This document shows, in pieces, positions 23,640 through 34,499 of a stretch of DNA of 64,000 bases; position 1 is the first letter of the stretch, and each line of letters begins with the position of its first letter. The notes beneath the pieces were generated by a model, which worked only from the letters and a program-made list of their open reading frames with translations, did no database searches and was not told the DNA's origin. This DNA is from Haematobia irritans (taxonomy: Eukaryota; Arthropoda; Insecta; Diptera; Muscidae): NCBI RefSeq assembly GCF_050003625.1, contig NC_134398.1, positions 113,498,145 to 113,562,144 of the forward strand, read 5' to 3'. The translations under genes were made by a program, and so were the position numbers.

Positions 23640-24330
23640 CATGCCGTTTGATTACTTCTGCGCAACTTTTTGCCATTGGTTAGGATTAAATGGTCAATGA
23701 TATCCTATGGTTCAAGTTCAAATAGATTGCGTAAGCCTTCTGGACAATAATATTGGCCCCACCATGATTGACGTCACTTTTTGCATATCTTGGATTAAGG
23801 CTTTCTTTGCAGTCTTCGTACTAAATTTCTACCATCCGATCCATGCAAATGAAATTTTGTGCCGTAGGAAAATATAGCACATATCCACTGCTCCTGAGGC
23901 CATTTAAGGTATTTTTGTGAAAATTTAAGGCGCGCTTACCTAGTTTTCTTTGAAATAAGTGATTTTTGACATTTTTGTATAATGGCACTCCGACTTCCAA
24001 TGCTCTACCTATGATCGTTCTTGTAGATATACCTACCCAGTTGAATTTAGTTTTCGACTTCTTTAGATTATATTTGATTGAATTGTTGCATAGTTCCTTT
24101 GATTATATGATCTTCTTTTGGCGTAGTCTTAGGTTTTCTTTTACCTCAGTTTACAATCATCGATATTTTGCTTTTTATTATATTGATTATGCTTATTTCC
24201 GGTAATTTTTTTCGAATTATTAAAAAAATAGGGCATAAATGCCTATGCCGATCAGTTTATGACCAAATTAAACAATAAACTTAACGATATTCGTACAATG
24301 CCATTTTTGTACATTTAATCCATCTTTTTA
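23640..24330 (-). pseudogene. Tc1-like transposase pseudogene
   Basis: Conceptual translation of the minus strand gives KPKTTPKEDHIIKGTM (the N-terminal region after the first helix-turn-helix), then TKFHLHGSDGRNLVRR next to a degraded first catalytic motif, then KSDVNHGGAN, all in the order of Tc1/Bari-type transposases. Stops and frameshifts lie between these blocks and no continuous frame exists. The later catalytic motifs were not recognised. Nonfunctional. Confidence 0.7.
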
Positions 24331-24338
24331 TAGGTTCA

Positions 24339-24689
24339 GGGAGCCACCGTGGTGCAATGGTTAGCATGCCCGCCTTGCATACACAAGGTCGTGGGTTCGA
24401 TTCCTGCTACGACCGAACACCAAAATGTTTTTCAGCGGTGGATTATCCCAGCTCAGTAATGCTGGTGACATTTCTGAGGGTTTCGAAGCTTCTCTAAGTG
24501 GTTTCACTGGAATGTGGAACGCCGTTCGGACTCGGCTATAAAAAGAGGTCCCTTATCATTGAGCTTAACATGGAATCGGACAGCACTCAGTGATAAGAGA
24601 GAAGTTCACCACTGTGGTTTCGCAATGGACTGAATAGTCTAAGTGAGCCTGATACATCGGGCTGCCACATAACCTATCCTAACCTAACA
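24339..24689 (+). mobile_element. tRNA-derived SINE, copy 1
   Basis: The head is tRNA-like: A-box-like gtggtgcaatggttagc, then ccttgcatacacaagg, B-box ggttcgattcc, then gaccgaacacc. A body of about 200 bp follows (cagcggtggattatccca, aatgctggtgacatttctg). The last about 80 bp (caatggactgaatagtctaa ... gggctgcca ... taacctaaca) match the 3' end of LINE-L. Length about 350 bp. The flanking repeat (ataggt on both sides) is weak. Confidence 0.9.
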
Positions 24690-24991
24690 TAGGTCCTTAT
24701 AACTATTTCAGGTAAAAAATGCAAAAAATAATGCCCTTAAAGAAGAAAATATTACAGTGTGCTACATAGTTGAAAATGTTTTGAACAGGTCGAATCATAC
24801 GATTCTTTATCTTTCGTGAAATACCAATTTTTAATAACAGCCCATTCACTGTTCCAATTAGAATTTGGAAATACCACTCCATAACGATTATTTTTTAAGT
24901 GGAAGCGCAACAATAAAGTTATTATTATGGGAAATATACGTAGATTAAATTCATGGTTGGGCTAGTTGCAAATGTTTTGAACAGCACTGTA

Positions 24992-25552
24992 TATGGGCAC
25001 TATTTGTAGATTGTGAGCTACGGTAGAAATTATTGTAACTGCAAGATGCTTAATAATATTATTTTGTGCTGGTAGAGCGTTCCAAGTTCTTGCTAAACGT
25101 ATCGCAAACGATCTTTCATAGTTTGGATTATTATAATATTCAATCCTAACTTAGGTGTTCTTCGTTGATCTCAAGAATGTGAGGATGTCCCCAGATAAGC
25201 ACACAGGTCGGGACAAAACAGAAGTAGTAAAATTATCCAAATTCATTATCAGAGTTGGTTGCAATAAAGAATTTCACGCAAGACTAAAAATCATGCGAAG
25301 AAGCTCATATCGCAAGATCATTTTTCCTTACTGCACGACATCGGGATTGTTGCACCACGGATATTTCTCACACAGGTATATGGGTTTCAAAAAGTTCTCA
25401 TAAATATTCATTAAAGCAACGCAGCTGTATGTCTATCGCAGAAATGTCCCTGTCACATATTTCGTTAATCAAGTTTAATCGAAATTAATGGAATTATAAT
25501 CTCTTATAATTTTACCATGTTGCCATGAATTATAATCTCTTATAATTTTTCC
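24992..25552. other. Unassigned, with a C-terminal RT-like remnant
   Basis: On the minus strand about 25060-25145 reads NPNYERSFAIRLARTWNALP, a motif typical of the extreme C-terminus of CR1/Jockey-type polyproteins. The surrounding frames are broken. Near 25495-25555 a segment (gaattataatctcttataat) is tandemly duplicated with a period of about 40 bp. Nothing else recognised. Confidence 0.4.
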
Positions 25553-25868
25553 ATGTTTCGTTTTCTTTCATCAAAGTATCTTTATTTGAATGAATACGTG
25601 TTTTCTTGGCTCGGAATCAATATACACACAAAAAAATCAACGAATTTTCTTGGCAATACAATTAAACTTATGTTTAAATTTGAGCTAACAACGTTTACAA
25701 ATTACGTAGAATTAGTAAAATTTTGTCACATTAACAACCAATTTTGTTATATCAACAAAAATTTTCTTGAACTTAAAAATTTTCTTTAACAACAACTTAT
25801 TGTAAGTTCAAAAATTATAATATTATTTTGTGTGTATTTGGATCCAAGTATACTCCTTTTGAGTGTGG
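25553..25868 (+). repeat. Family G end fragment with a nested 214-bp MITE
   Basis: ttggctcggaatcaata and tttggatccaagta ... gagtgt are the two halves of the family G right end (compare 23166-23245). Between them, 25623-25836, lies a short element with inverted ends tacacacaaaaaaat / attttgtgtgta. It has no coding capacity. A possible TA target is visible, but the family is unknown. Confidence 0.65.
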
Positions 25869-25952
25869 ATTTCCGCTCTACTAAATGAAATGTTCATACA
25901 TTTGTTGTTCATATGGAATGCCATACTTACTTCCTTAGAATTTTTGCGGAAT

Positions 25953-26345
25953 TTATTTATTTATTTATTTACATCTACCGTGCTATGCTCTTACAGATTA
26001 CGCTAGATTTTCATAATAAAGTAGAAATAGGATTTATACATTGCAAACAAATTATACAAAATTTACGTTATCATTATCAAACAAAATTCTAAGCATTCTC
26101 TTGAAAATGTGTCGTTCTGTGTGATAATCTATTCGGTTTGCAATGGAATTAAATAAATTGAGGCATCGTGTTAAGGGTTCATTTATCCCGTAGCTTATTC
26201 TATGAAAAGGAATATTAAATAAATGATGTTCCTTTAAAAATCGATTAGGAACATTGAATGGCAAGAAAGACAATAATTCTGGGTAATCTATATTCGCATC
26301 CATAAGATCTTTCATTAAAGCAATACCTTGGAACTTTCTCCTATT
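25953..26345 (-). pseudogene. Non-LTR retrotransposon 3' end fragment
   Basis: The minus-strand frame 26052-26315 reads LLSFLPFNVPNRFLKEHHLF and PLTRCLNLFNSIANRIDYHT, resembling the conserved C-terminal tail of CR1-like polyproteins. Downstream is a short 3' UTR ending in a TTTA/TAAA simple repeat at about 25953-25972 (plus-strand tttatttatttattta). This fits a 5'-truncated LINE insertion. Confidence 0.6.
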
Positions 26346-26693
26346 ACTATACTTGCTGGAAGTTTTAAATTGAAATCGCTAGTATAATGCCTGCAAGAAG
26401 GCCTTCGGCATTTTCAAATGTCTATTTCACTCCTGGATTGTGGTTAACAGATCGAAATTATAACTTTGCACTTTGATTTTATTACGGCAAATTATGCGTA
26501 TTAATCAATGCTTCAGGGAATTGTGATGGTATGTCTTATTCTGATAACGCTGCGAAATGGGACAGTTGACAAATAATGACATCAATGGCGTGGAATATGT
26601 TCGTAAATTAATATGGGGAAAGTAAATTTCATTTTACAACAATAATATGCTTACGGCAATCTTTATTAAATTTGGTAAATAAACCATGCATTA
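26346..26693. other. AT-rich stretch, nothing recognised
   Basis: No coding sequence, RNA-like element or named repeat was seen between the RT remnant and the family G repeat. Confidence 0.4.
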
Positions 26694-27284
26694 TACACTG
26701 AAAAAATATTTATGTGATATTAAAGATTACGCAACCTAAATTTTAGGATGCGAAGTTTACATAATATTAAAGACAAATTTTTTTTTAATAATGAAATTTT
26801 AATTAAAATAAAGTTTATAATCTTTGCTTCAAAAATGTTTTTCATTAAATGTAGGACGCAAATTTACAAAATTTGCGTCCCTTCGTTAAAGTCTAATGTC
26901 TTTGAACTAAGGCTAATTTTCCTTAAAGTAAAGAAACACATTTTAGGTTTAAAGAAATTGTCCTTAAATTAACTGAAATATTGAAACTTTGGATTTAAGA
27001 TAAAAATGCTACAAATATAGGCTAAGACTTATTTTGAGGATTTAGCGTCTTTGGTTTAAAGTTTTTTTGGAATTAAGAAAACATTTTTTACTTTGAAGTA
27101 TTCGTTATAATTTGGATTTTTAAACTGGCATTTGTTTGTACGTGATAAACTTCATTCATAAACCTTCATTCATAAAGAGATCTGTATCTTAACTATAATT
27201 TTATTGATCCTAGATTTAAAGCCAGATAGGTCGTTAAACAATTTCTTTATTTTAAAGAAGCCGCATCTGTGGCTCGTTGCAGCG
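26694..27284 (+). repeat. Family G repeat, copy 2
   Basis: Begins tacactgaaaaaatattt and follows copy 1 for about 590 bp. The final block near ttggctcg is present but the terminal gagtgta is not, so the right end is lost. Noncoding and AT-rich. Confidence 0.7.
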
Positions 27285-27352
27285 TTACTGAACTTTTACT
27301 GTGCAATGTTACGAAGTCTAGTTGGACACGAAATTTCCATTTGTAGTAGTAT

Positions 27353-28832
27353 AAACAAGTATATACAGCACTAAGTTCGGCCGGGCCGAATCTTAAATAC
27401 CCACCACCATGAACCAAATATTAGGGTTTTCTTTGAAATTTCAGGAGGGCTTGAGGACTTGAGGACACTTCCCGAAGATAAATTTAAAGATTTCACGTAT
27501 CGGGACTATATCAGATTCTGGATTTATAAGAACCATTTTTGTTTGAGTTTTAGAGGAATCATTAACATCTCTTGTAAGTGTGCAAGAAAATTATAAAATA
27601 ACGTCTTGATTTGAAATCTTAAATCTGTAGAAGTAAAATCTTGAAATTTTACATTGAGTTTCAAGCAATATTCATGATCAGTGCACCTTCTACACCCTCA
27701 AGAAGTGAAGTCGGTCTATATGGAGGCATTACCAAATGGACCGATAAAAACTTAATCCGATACATATTCTGGTAGAAAAAGGTGCTAAGAACTAAAAAAT
27801 CTCGTGGAAGTGAGAAAGATGTGGGGGAATATACAATTGGGCAGAAACAAAATTTTGAGCATTCAGGTCGAAAACCTATGTTGTTAGCACCTATATTACC
27901 TGTTTATTTTCATAATTCATTATGATTGTAAATATATAAATAAATAAATAAAATTTTGAGCACAATATTGTTTGGGAGAATTTTTTTAAGCATATAATAT
28001 TTTTGGGTGCAAAATGCTTCCAAACATATTATATGTGCACATAATAACATATTGTTTTTTGGAAGACAACATTATTGAATTTGGACGCAAAAATACAAAA
28101 TGTTTGGAACTTAGACTACCCAAACATATATTTTTTAGACCAATATGCTTTCAAACATATTATATATTGGAAGAGATCAAACATATAAATGTTTGGGCAA
28201 TACCCAAAAATGTATATGCTTGAAGCAAAATATGTTTGGGAGTATATGTTACAGAAGCGATTTTTTGTGAGCGTGTATAAGCCCAAGGCCCCAAATCGGG
28301 AGGTCGTTTTATATGGGGACCATACCAAAACATGGACCGATACTCACAATTTTTGGCACACGTATTTGTGGTCCTACAATACCTCTAGATTTCCAATTTC
28401 AGGTAAATTGAATAAAAACTGCGGTTTCTATAAGCCCAAGAAATAAAATCGGGAGATCGGTCTATATGGGGGCTATACCAAAATATGGACCAATACTCAC
28501 CATTTTTGGCACACCTCTTTATGGTCATAAAATACCTCTAGATTTCAAATTTCAGGCAAATTGGATAATAACTACGATTTCTATAAGCCCAAGACCCCAA
28601 ATCGGGAGGTCGGTTTATATGGGGACTATATCAAAACCTGGACCGATATAGCCCATCTTCGAACTTGACCTGCCTGCAGACAAAAGACGAATTTGTGCAA
28701 AATTTCAGCACGATTGCTTCATTATTGAAGACTGTAGCGGGATTACAACAGACAGACAGACAGACGGACATCGTTATATCGTCTTAGAATTTCTCCCTGA
28801 TCAAGAATATATATACTTTATATAGTCGGAAA
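27353..28832 (-). mobile_element. Family B element, copy 2, truncated at its 5' end
   Basis: In reverse orientation: aaacaagtatatacagcac, hairpin ttcggccgggccgaa (27376-27390), the 3' block, a family D insertion (27774-28277), three array units, a degenerate GTCT microsatellite (28752-28771), and the block tcaagaatatatatacttta. It stops at 28832 and is joined directly to LINE-L copy 2, so its terminal tataccc part is missing. Confidence 0.8.
27774..28277 (-). mobile_element. Family D left arm nested in family B copy 2
   Basis: In reverse, starting at 28277, the sequence follows the D left end (tacacgctcacaaaaaatcg) through the aaacatata-rich arm into the block ctcacttccacgagattttt and ends near 27774 (agaaaaaggtgctaag). 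It lacks the tRNA-like modules. The insertion site is the same as that of the 98-bp remnant at 14296. Confidence 0.8.
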
Positions 28833-28835
28833 TCG

Positions 28836-31460
28836 TTGGTAGCTAGGGGCATACCAACAAATTCCAGTTCCCCTGGAATATGTAAGGTAGTCCCTAGCCT
28901 TGCCAACTCATCCGCTTCGCAGTTCCCCGGTATGTTCCTATGGCCAGGCATCCATATTAGGTGAATATTGTACTGCTCAGCCATCTCATTGAGAGATTTG
29001 CGGCAGTCGATGGCCGTTTTCGAGTTGAGGAACACAGAGTCCAAGGATTTTATTGCAGGTTGACTGTCTGAGTATATATTAATGCCAATATTTGTTGGAA
29101 CATTACTTCTCAGCCAATTCGTCACCTCTCTTATTGCCAATATTTCAGCCTGAAAAACACTACAGTGATTAGGTAATCTTTTCGCTATTCGAATTTCCAG
29201 ATCTTTAGAATATACTCCGAACCCCACTTGTCCATTCAATTTGGAGCCATCAGTATAGAAATCTATATATCTTTTATTCCCCGGGGTCTGTGTACACCAC
29301 GCCTCACTGTTGGGAATTAGAGTTTCAAACTTTTTGTCGAAAAGTGGTTTTGCCAGGGTATAATCCACTACGTTAGGCACATCTGGCATTATTTTGAGGA
29401 CCGAACTATGACCGTACATTTTTTCCGACCACAGCGATAGCTCGCGCAACCACACAGCCGTTGTTGCAGCTGACTGTTTGGCCAAAATGTCTAAAGGCAA
29501 TAGATGTAGCATGACATTAAGGGAGTCTGTTCCTGTCTTACTAAATGCGCCTGAGATACATAAGCTCGCCATACGCTGAACTTTATCTAAACAAGTCGGT
29601 TTCTGAAGTGCCGGCCACCAGACTACAACACCATATAGCATTATAGGATTAACTACTGCAGTGTATAGCCAATGCACAATTTTTGGTTTTAGTCCCCACT
29701 TTTTCCCTATTGCCTTTTTGCACGAGTACAAAGCTACCGTGGCTTTTCTCGCCCTCTCTTCAATATTAAGCCTAAAATTCAGCTTCCTGTCCAAAATAAC
29801 GCCAAGGTATTTTGCACACTCACCAAAGGGAATTTCAGTACCCCCTAAGGAAATGGGCCTAACCGTGGGAGTTTTACGATCTTTGCAGTACATGACTAGT
29901 TCTGTCTTTGCTGGATTTACTCCAAGACCATTATCTTTCACCCATTTCTCAGTCATCCGGAGAGCTCTCTGTATAATATCTCTGATTGTGGATGGGAATT
30001 TTCCCCTGACTGCTAGCGCCACATCATCTGCGTATGCCACCACTTTTATCCTTTCTTTTTCTAGGGAAACCATAAGGTTGTTTATAGCAACATTCCAAAG
30101 AAGAGGTGATAGAACTCCTCCTTGGGGAGTGCCTCTGTTCACATACCTTTGTATGTTTGCTTGCCCTAGTGTGGCTGAAATACGTCTCTTTATTAGAAGT
30201 TCGTCTAACAGCCTAAGTATACCTGGATCAACATTCAGAGTTGTCAGTCCATTTAATATCGAGCTCGGATGGACATTATTGAACGCCCCTTCGATGTCTA
30301 GAAACGCCACGATTGTGTATTCTTTGACAGATAGTGAGCTTTCAATAAAGCTGACTAGTTCATGCAATGCGGTCTCAGTAGACCTGCCCTTCGAGTATGC
30401 ATGCTGTCGTTTCGAGAGCAAACTTGAATCCACGCTAGTTCTAAGATACATGTCTATCATCCTCTCCAGGGTCTTAAGTAGGAATGAGGATAAGCTGATT
30501 GGTCGGAAATCCTTCGCACTCGAGTGAGAGGCTTTTCCTGCTTTAGGTATGAAGACGACTTTTGTTTCCCTCCACTTTTCTGGAATATATGCTAAGTTTA
30601 CACATCGTTTATATATGACCGTCAACCAGGGGATAACTCTTTCAGCCACTGCCTGTAACTCCGCCGGAGTAATTCCATCAGGTCCGGGGGATTTGAATGG
30701 TCCAAAGCTATTTAAAGCCCATTTTATTCTAGATTCCGACACAATTTCCTCGATAGGAAATGATCGCTGAGCCTCTGTTACACCGCCGGAACATGGTTCA
30801 ACCGTCTGATTTCCAGGGAAGTGTGTGTCCAAAAGTACCTCCAACGTCTCCTCACTGGACGTTGTCCAATTTCCCTCCGATGTTTTAATGAAACCTGGAG
30901 CGGTGTTAGTGGATGCTAGTACCTTCCGTAGTCTGGAAGCCTCTGACGTATTCTTAATACTGCTACAGTAATCATTCCAAGAGTTTTGTTGAGACCTTCT
31001 CAGTTCTCGTTTATATTCTCTCAGATTCATCTTGTAAGTGTCCCAATCCTCCGGAGCTCTTGTGGACTTTGCTTTGTTAAAGAGCTTCCTGCAGGATTTC
31101 CTCATATTACTTAACTCCGTAGTCCACCATGGCGGCCGATTTTTTCCCCTTGGCTTTCCTCTAGGGCAAGCAGCTTTCAGTGAAATGTTGAAGGCCTTAG
31201 TAATCCGCTCCACTGCGTGTTCGATATCTTGCACAGTGCTCATATTTGTCTCCGGCATTTCCGGTATCATCGAATTGAACGATTCCCTATACCTATTCCA
31301 ATCAGCTTTCCTAACATTTGGCGGAAATATGGTCTTTGAAGTACGAACAGCCAATCTGAAAGTTTGAAACCCGGAGTGCTTAATTCACAGATCTTGTTCT
31401 TATATATGTATGGTTCTTGAATAAGAACTATATCTATGTCTCCTTTCATCAGGAGAACTT
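28836..31460 (-). pseudogene. LINE-L copy 2, truncated at both ends, endonuclease deleted
   Basis: The minus-strand frame (28784-31354, with foreign codons after 28836) covers the linker, RT (SPGPDGITPAEL, FLDIEGAFNNV, VAYADDVAL) and most of RNase H ([35 protein letters not shown]). The C-terminal Cys/His region and 3' UTR are missing: the sequence stops at 28836, where family B begins. At about 31360 it jumps back about 450 bp into the endonuclease (GFKL next to the position of AVRTSKT), deleting most of that domain. The 5' end stops at 31460 at the join with family D. No target duplication remains. It is highly similar to copy 1. Confidence 0.9.
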
Positions 31461-31500
31461 TGAAGAAATTATTCCCTTTAATAAATTTTTTAAATTTGAC

Positions 31501-31582
31501 CTTTCGCCTGCACTGAGAATCGAACCGAGGACCATACAGTTTGTAAGCCAACACACTATCCACTGGGCTACGTAGCTGTTAT
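31501..31582 (-). repeat. tRNA-like module 1 of family D
   Basis: The minus strand reads tagcccagtggatagtg (A-box-like) and ggttcgattct (B-box-like) about 35 bp apart. It is directed away from module 2. Not a functional tRNA: no closed acceptor stem. Confidence 0.75.
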
Positions 31583-31695
31583 AGTCACCAGTGGATAATT
31601 ATCGTTATAAGTTACATTTATATAGCATAGTTTGCAGCGCATGGGCTCGTGGTCCATGCAAACATAACGTTATTTAACAGAAACATACATTTGTT

Positions 31696-31770
31696 TGCCA
31701 CGTGGAGCAGTGGTTAGCATGTCTGCCTTGCATGCAAAGGGTCGTGGGTTCAATCCCTGCCGACCGAACA
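31696..31770 (+). repeat. tRNA-like module 2 of family D
   Basis: Reads cgtggagcagtggttagc, then ccttgcatgcaaagg and gggttcaatccctgcc, followed by cgaccgaacac and a T-run at 31772-31778. The last part is shared with the head of the SINEs. The T-run is a plausible Pol III stop. Confidence 0.75.
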
Positions 31771-32962
31771 CTTTTTTTTAAATTTACACATTTATATTTA
31801 TACTATATTAAATTTTTATAATGAAACTTCGAAATGTGGGTTATTAAAGATTTATAGTCAGTAACAGTGCTTGATATAAACGAAATTGACTTATTTTTGG
31901 ATAAAATATTATTTTTTTATTGCAAACATAACAATTTTGTAACAAAAAACTGTTTTTAGTACAAAACTTTAAGGAAGGAATTCAAAAACTCTAACAAAAG
32001 AAGAAAGTGGTGTCGAGTATAAACATACATAAATAATTTTATAATATAAACATAAATTTATTAGGCGTAAACAGTTTTTTACTAGCATTTAACACCATCG
32101 CTCTAAAATACCTTTTATTTTTCTTTAATAAGAAAAAGAAAATAAACTTTTTAAATTGTTTTAGGTGCAAAACTCGAGCTTAATGTCCGCTTTTATATTT
32201 GAAGGTGTCCGTCAACTCCTCGTGGAGTACTTATTAATAAAGAGGAACAAAACTTTGTTTTCATACATTTCACAGTGTAATTTTTCACTGTTTCCTCCTC
32301 ATTTCATTTTACAGTCCCACCTCTAAAAAGAGTATAGTGCCCTTTCGTTATTTTTATGAAGACCCCTGATTTCTTTTAACGAACCAAGAAAAAAATTATG
32401 CCCATAATGCCAATATGATAAACAAAACACATGTCCACACATACATAAAATGCTGCTCTCAAGGCCAAAACATATGCTGTTTGTTTTTCAAATGTCTATT
32501 CTCTTTATTCAAATTAAATAATATTTAGACTTAAGCATATTAAATTTTTGGCTTTATCATAAAACAGTTTTCCGAAACAACATACAAGCGGTTTCACAGA
32601 AATTGTTCTCTTTTGATTCTTTCGCTGTGTTATGTTGATATCTTTTGTCAACTCTCCCGGTTTCCATCTCTATTTCTTTCTCTATACTCTCTCTGTCGCT
32701 TTGAATAAAATATCACAACATATGTATGTTAAGTCGAAATTTGTAAATTTATATATGTTTGCATTCGCACATATGATTTTTATGAACATTCATGCCCCAA
32801 ACATAATATATTCTAACATATTAACATAGATGTCCCAAACATTTAGTGTTAGTTTAGGAACATTACATGTTTGCACTTAAATATATTGTGTTTTAAAATT
32901 GTGCCCGAAACACATTTTGTTTATATCGGAACATATGAAAACCATAGTTTTCTAACAGTGTA

Positions 32963-33455
32963 CTAATGGGAAACCTACACCAAATTATGGTATTGCATGT
33001 AACTTCCACTCTTTTCTCACTGTGTTTATAAATTAACATTTCGAAAGGTACGAATGGTACGTTCTTTTGTAGTATATTATTTATGTTTTGTTGATCTTAT
33101 AAATTTGTGTTGTTTTAACAAATTGTTTTAACAAATACAAAAGCTGGTCAACCAAAAATGACGCTGCGCCCCTCCAGCAAACCCATTTGGGAAGCGCTGT
33201 TCTAGATCATAGTTCATCTCCGAAACATGTGCTCGTGTGCTGTTCTATAAATAGACACTGTATATGTTAATGAATACATGCCAGTGTTGCCAGGTTAGGG
33301 GTTTCCACCCCCCCCATTTTAAGGGGGTTTTCACGTTTAGGGAGATTATTAGGGGTAACATTTATTTGGGGGGATTTTTGGGGGTAAAAAAATATCTTAG
33401 ACCTAATATAGTGGAGCAATTCTCAAACAAATTCGCAACAATTCTGGCATGAATT
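32963..33455. other. Unassigned; C- and G-rich run near 33300
   Basis: No gene recognised. Around 33290-33390 a G/C-rich low-complexity patch (ccccccccc, ggggg runs) stands out against AT-rich DNA. It may be the leading part of the hAT relic that follows, since those elements often have such subterminal repeats, but I cannot show this. Confidence 0.3.
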
Positions 33456-33602
33456 ATGACAAAAAAAAAAGATGCGGGAAGTCAACCCAAGTTCCTAAAT
33501 ATAAGCAAGTATGCAATGGCATTATTTTCGTTATATTTTTCAAACGCTTCTGATGAAAGGACATTTTTAATAATTGACACAATTAAAAACAAATTACCCG
33601 CA
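33456..33602 (+). pseudogene. hAT-type transposase, C-terminal dimerisation fragment
   Basis: The frame reads LNISKYAMALFSLYFSNASD then ERTFLIIDTIKNKL. This matches the pattern of the hAT dimerisation domain (hydrophobic patch, S-N-A-x-x-E-R-x-F, then a basic segment). Only about 50 residues remain. The family D left end begins immediately after, so the transposase is truncated by it. Confidence 0.65.
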
Positions 33603-33603
33603 T

Positions 33604-34394
33604 CCTCAAAAAAAAATCGATTCTGTAACATATACTTCAAGCATGTACATTTTTGGGTATTGCCTAAACATTTATATATTTGATTTCTTCCAATATATAA
33701 TATGTTTGAAAGCATATTGGTCTAAACAATATAATATGTTTGGGTAGTCTAAGTTCCAAACATTTTGTATTTTTCCATCCAAAGTCAATAACGTTGTCTT
33801 CCAAAAAACTATATGTTATTATGTGAACATATAATATGTTTGGAAGCATTTTGAGCCCAAAAAAAATTAGATATGTTTAGAAGAATTTTCTCGCAAAGAA
33901 GATTGTGCTAAAATTTTTTGTCTGCCTAATTGTAAATACCCACACATCTTTCTCACTTCCACGAATTTTTTTTTAGTTCTTAGCACCTTTTTGTCTAATA
34001 CAAACATTATAGAAGAATTTATACAATTTTTTTAAATTTTACCTTTTGCGAGACGGGGATTCGAACAGCGGACCACACAGATTGTAAGCCAGCACACTAT
34101 CCACTGGGCTACGTAGCTGTTATGGTCATAAATAGATAATTATCGTTATAAGTTATATTTGTATAGCATTGCTTGCGGCGCCCACGAGCCGATGCAAACA
34201 TAACATTGTTTAACAAAAACATACATTTGTTGGCGACATGGATCAGTGGTTGGTACGTCCGCCTTGCATGCCAAGGGTCCTGGGTTCGATCTCTGCTTCG
34301 ACCGAACACCAATTTTTTTTTATTTTGTTTTTTACATATATTCCACATACGTTCGGAAGATACCGAAAAGGTGTTCAAAATTACATACTACTAT
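33604..34394 (+). mobile_element. Family D element split by two retrotransposons, left part
   Basis: Starts in the D left end (ctcaaaaaaaaatcgattc). It runs through the aaacatata-rich arm, block ctcacttccacg, module 1 (minus, 34041-34124) and module 2 (plus, 34231-34310), to acatactactat at 34383-34394. LINE-L copy 3 then begins. The D sequence resumes at 41955 with the same acatactactat, stops at 42036, and resumes again at 46741 after the Jockey element. This shows two independent insertions into one D copy. Confidence 0.85.
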
Positions 34395-34499
34395 TCAACT
34401 CAACCGTCGAACGGAACGGACGTGTTTTTCAATAGCGGATAAACTCATCGTAATAGGTACCTACTAAGAATTTCAAGTGTGGTGGGATATTAAGCCACC

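Larger units (their letters stand above)
23338..24989 (-). mobile_element. Tc1-like transposon relic with a SINE inside
   Basis: The terminal inverted repeats are 26-28 bp and perfect by eye: cagtgctgttcaaaac... at the left, ...gttttgaacagcactg at the right, flanked by TA at 23336-23337 and 24990-24991. This is diagnostic of the Tc1/mariner superfamily. The transposase on the minus strand is decayed. A tRNA-headed SINE (24339-24689) is inserted near its 5' end. Without the SINE the element is about 1.3 kb, a normal length. Confidence 0.9.
31461..32962 (+). mobile_element. Family D element, right two-thirds
   Basis: Begins at the join with LINE-L copy 2 (tgaagaaattatt) and runs through tRNA-like module 1 (minus, 31501-31582), module 2 (plus, 31696-31770), the cagtgcttgatataaacgaa block, a long AT-rich body and the right arm (cccaaacataatatatt, ttagtgttagtttaggaac) to the right end ttctaacagtgta. 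This is the best single copy for the order of blocks in the right part of D. Confidence 0.8.

Noticed and set aside
33290..33400. G/C-run patch as a G-quadruplex regulatory element
   Set aside because: Runs of G occur but are irregular and next to a hAT relic. No promoter or gene lies nearby to give it a role.
34173..34467. Overlapping 65-89 codon frames at the family D modules
   Set aside because: They overlie tRNA-like sequence and AT-rich DNA in several frames and show no protein motif.
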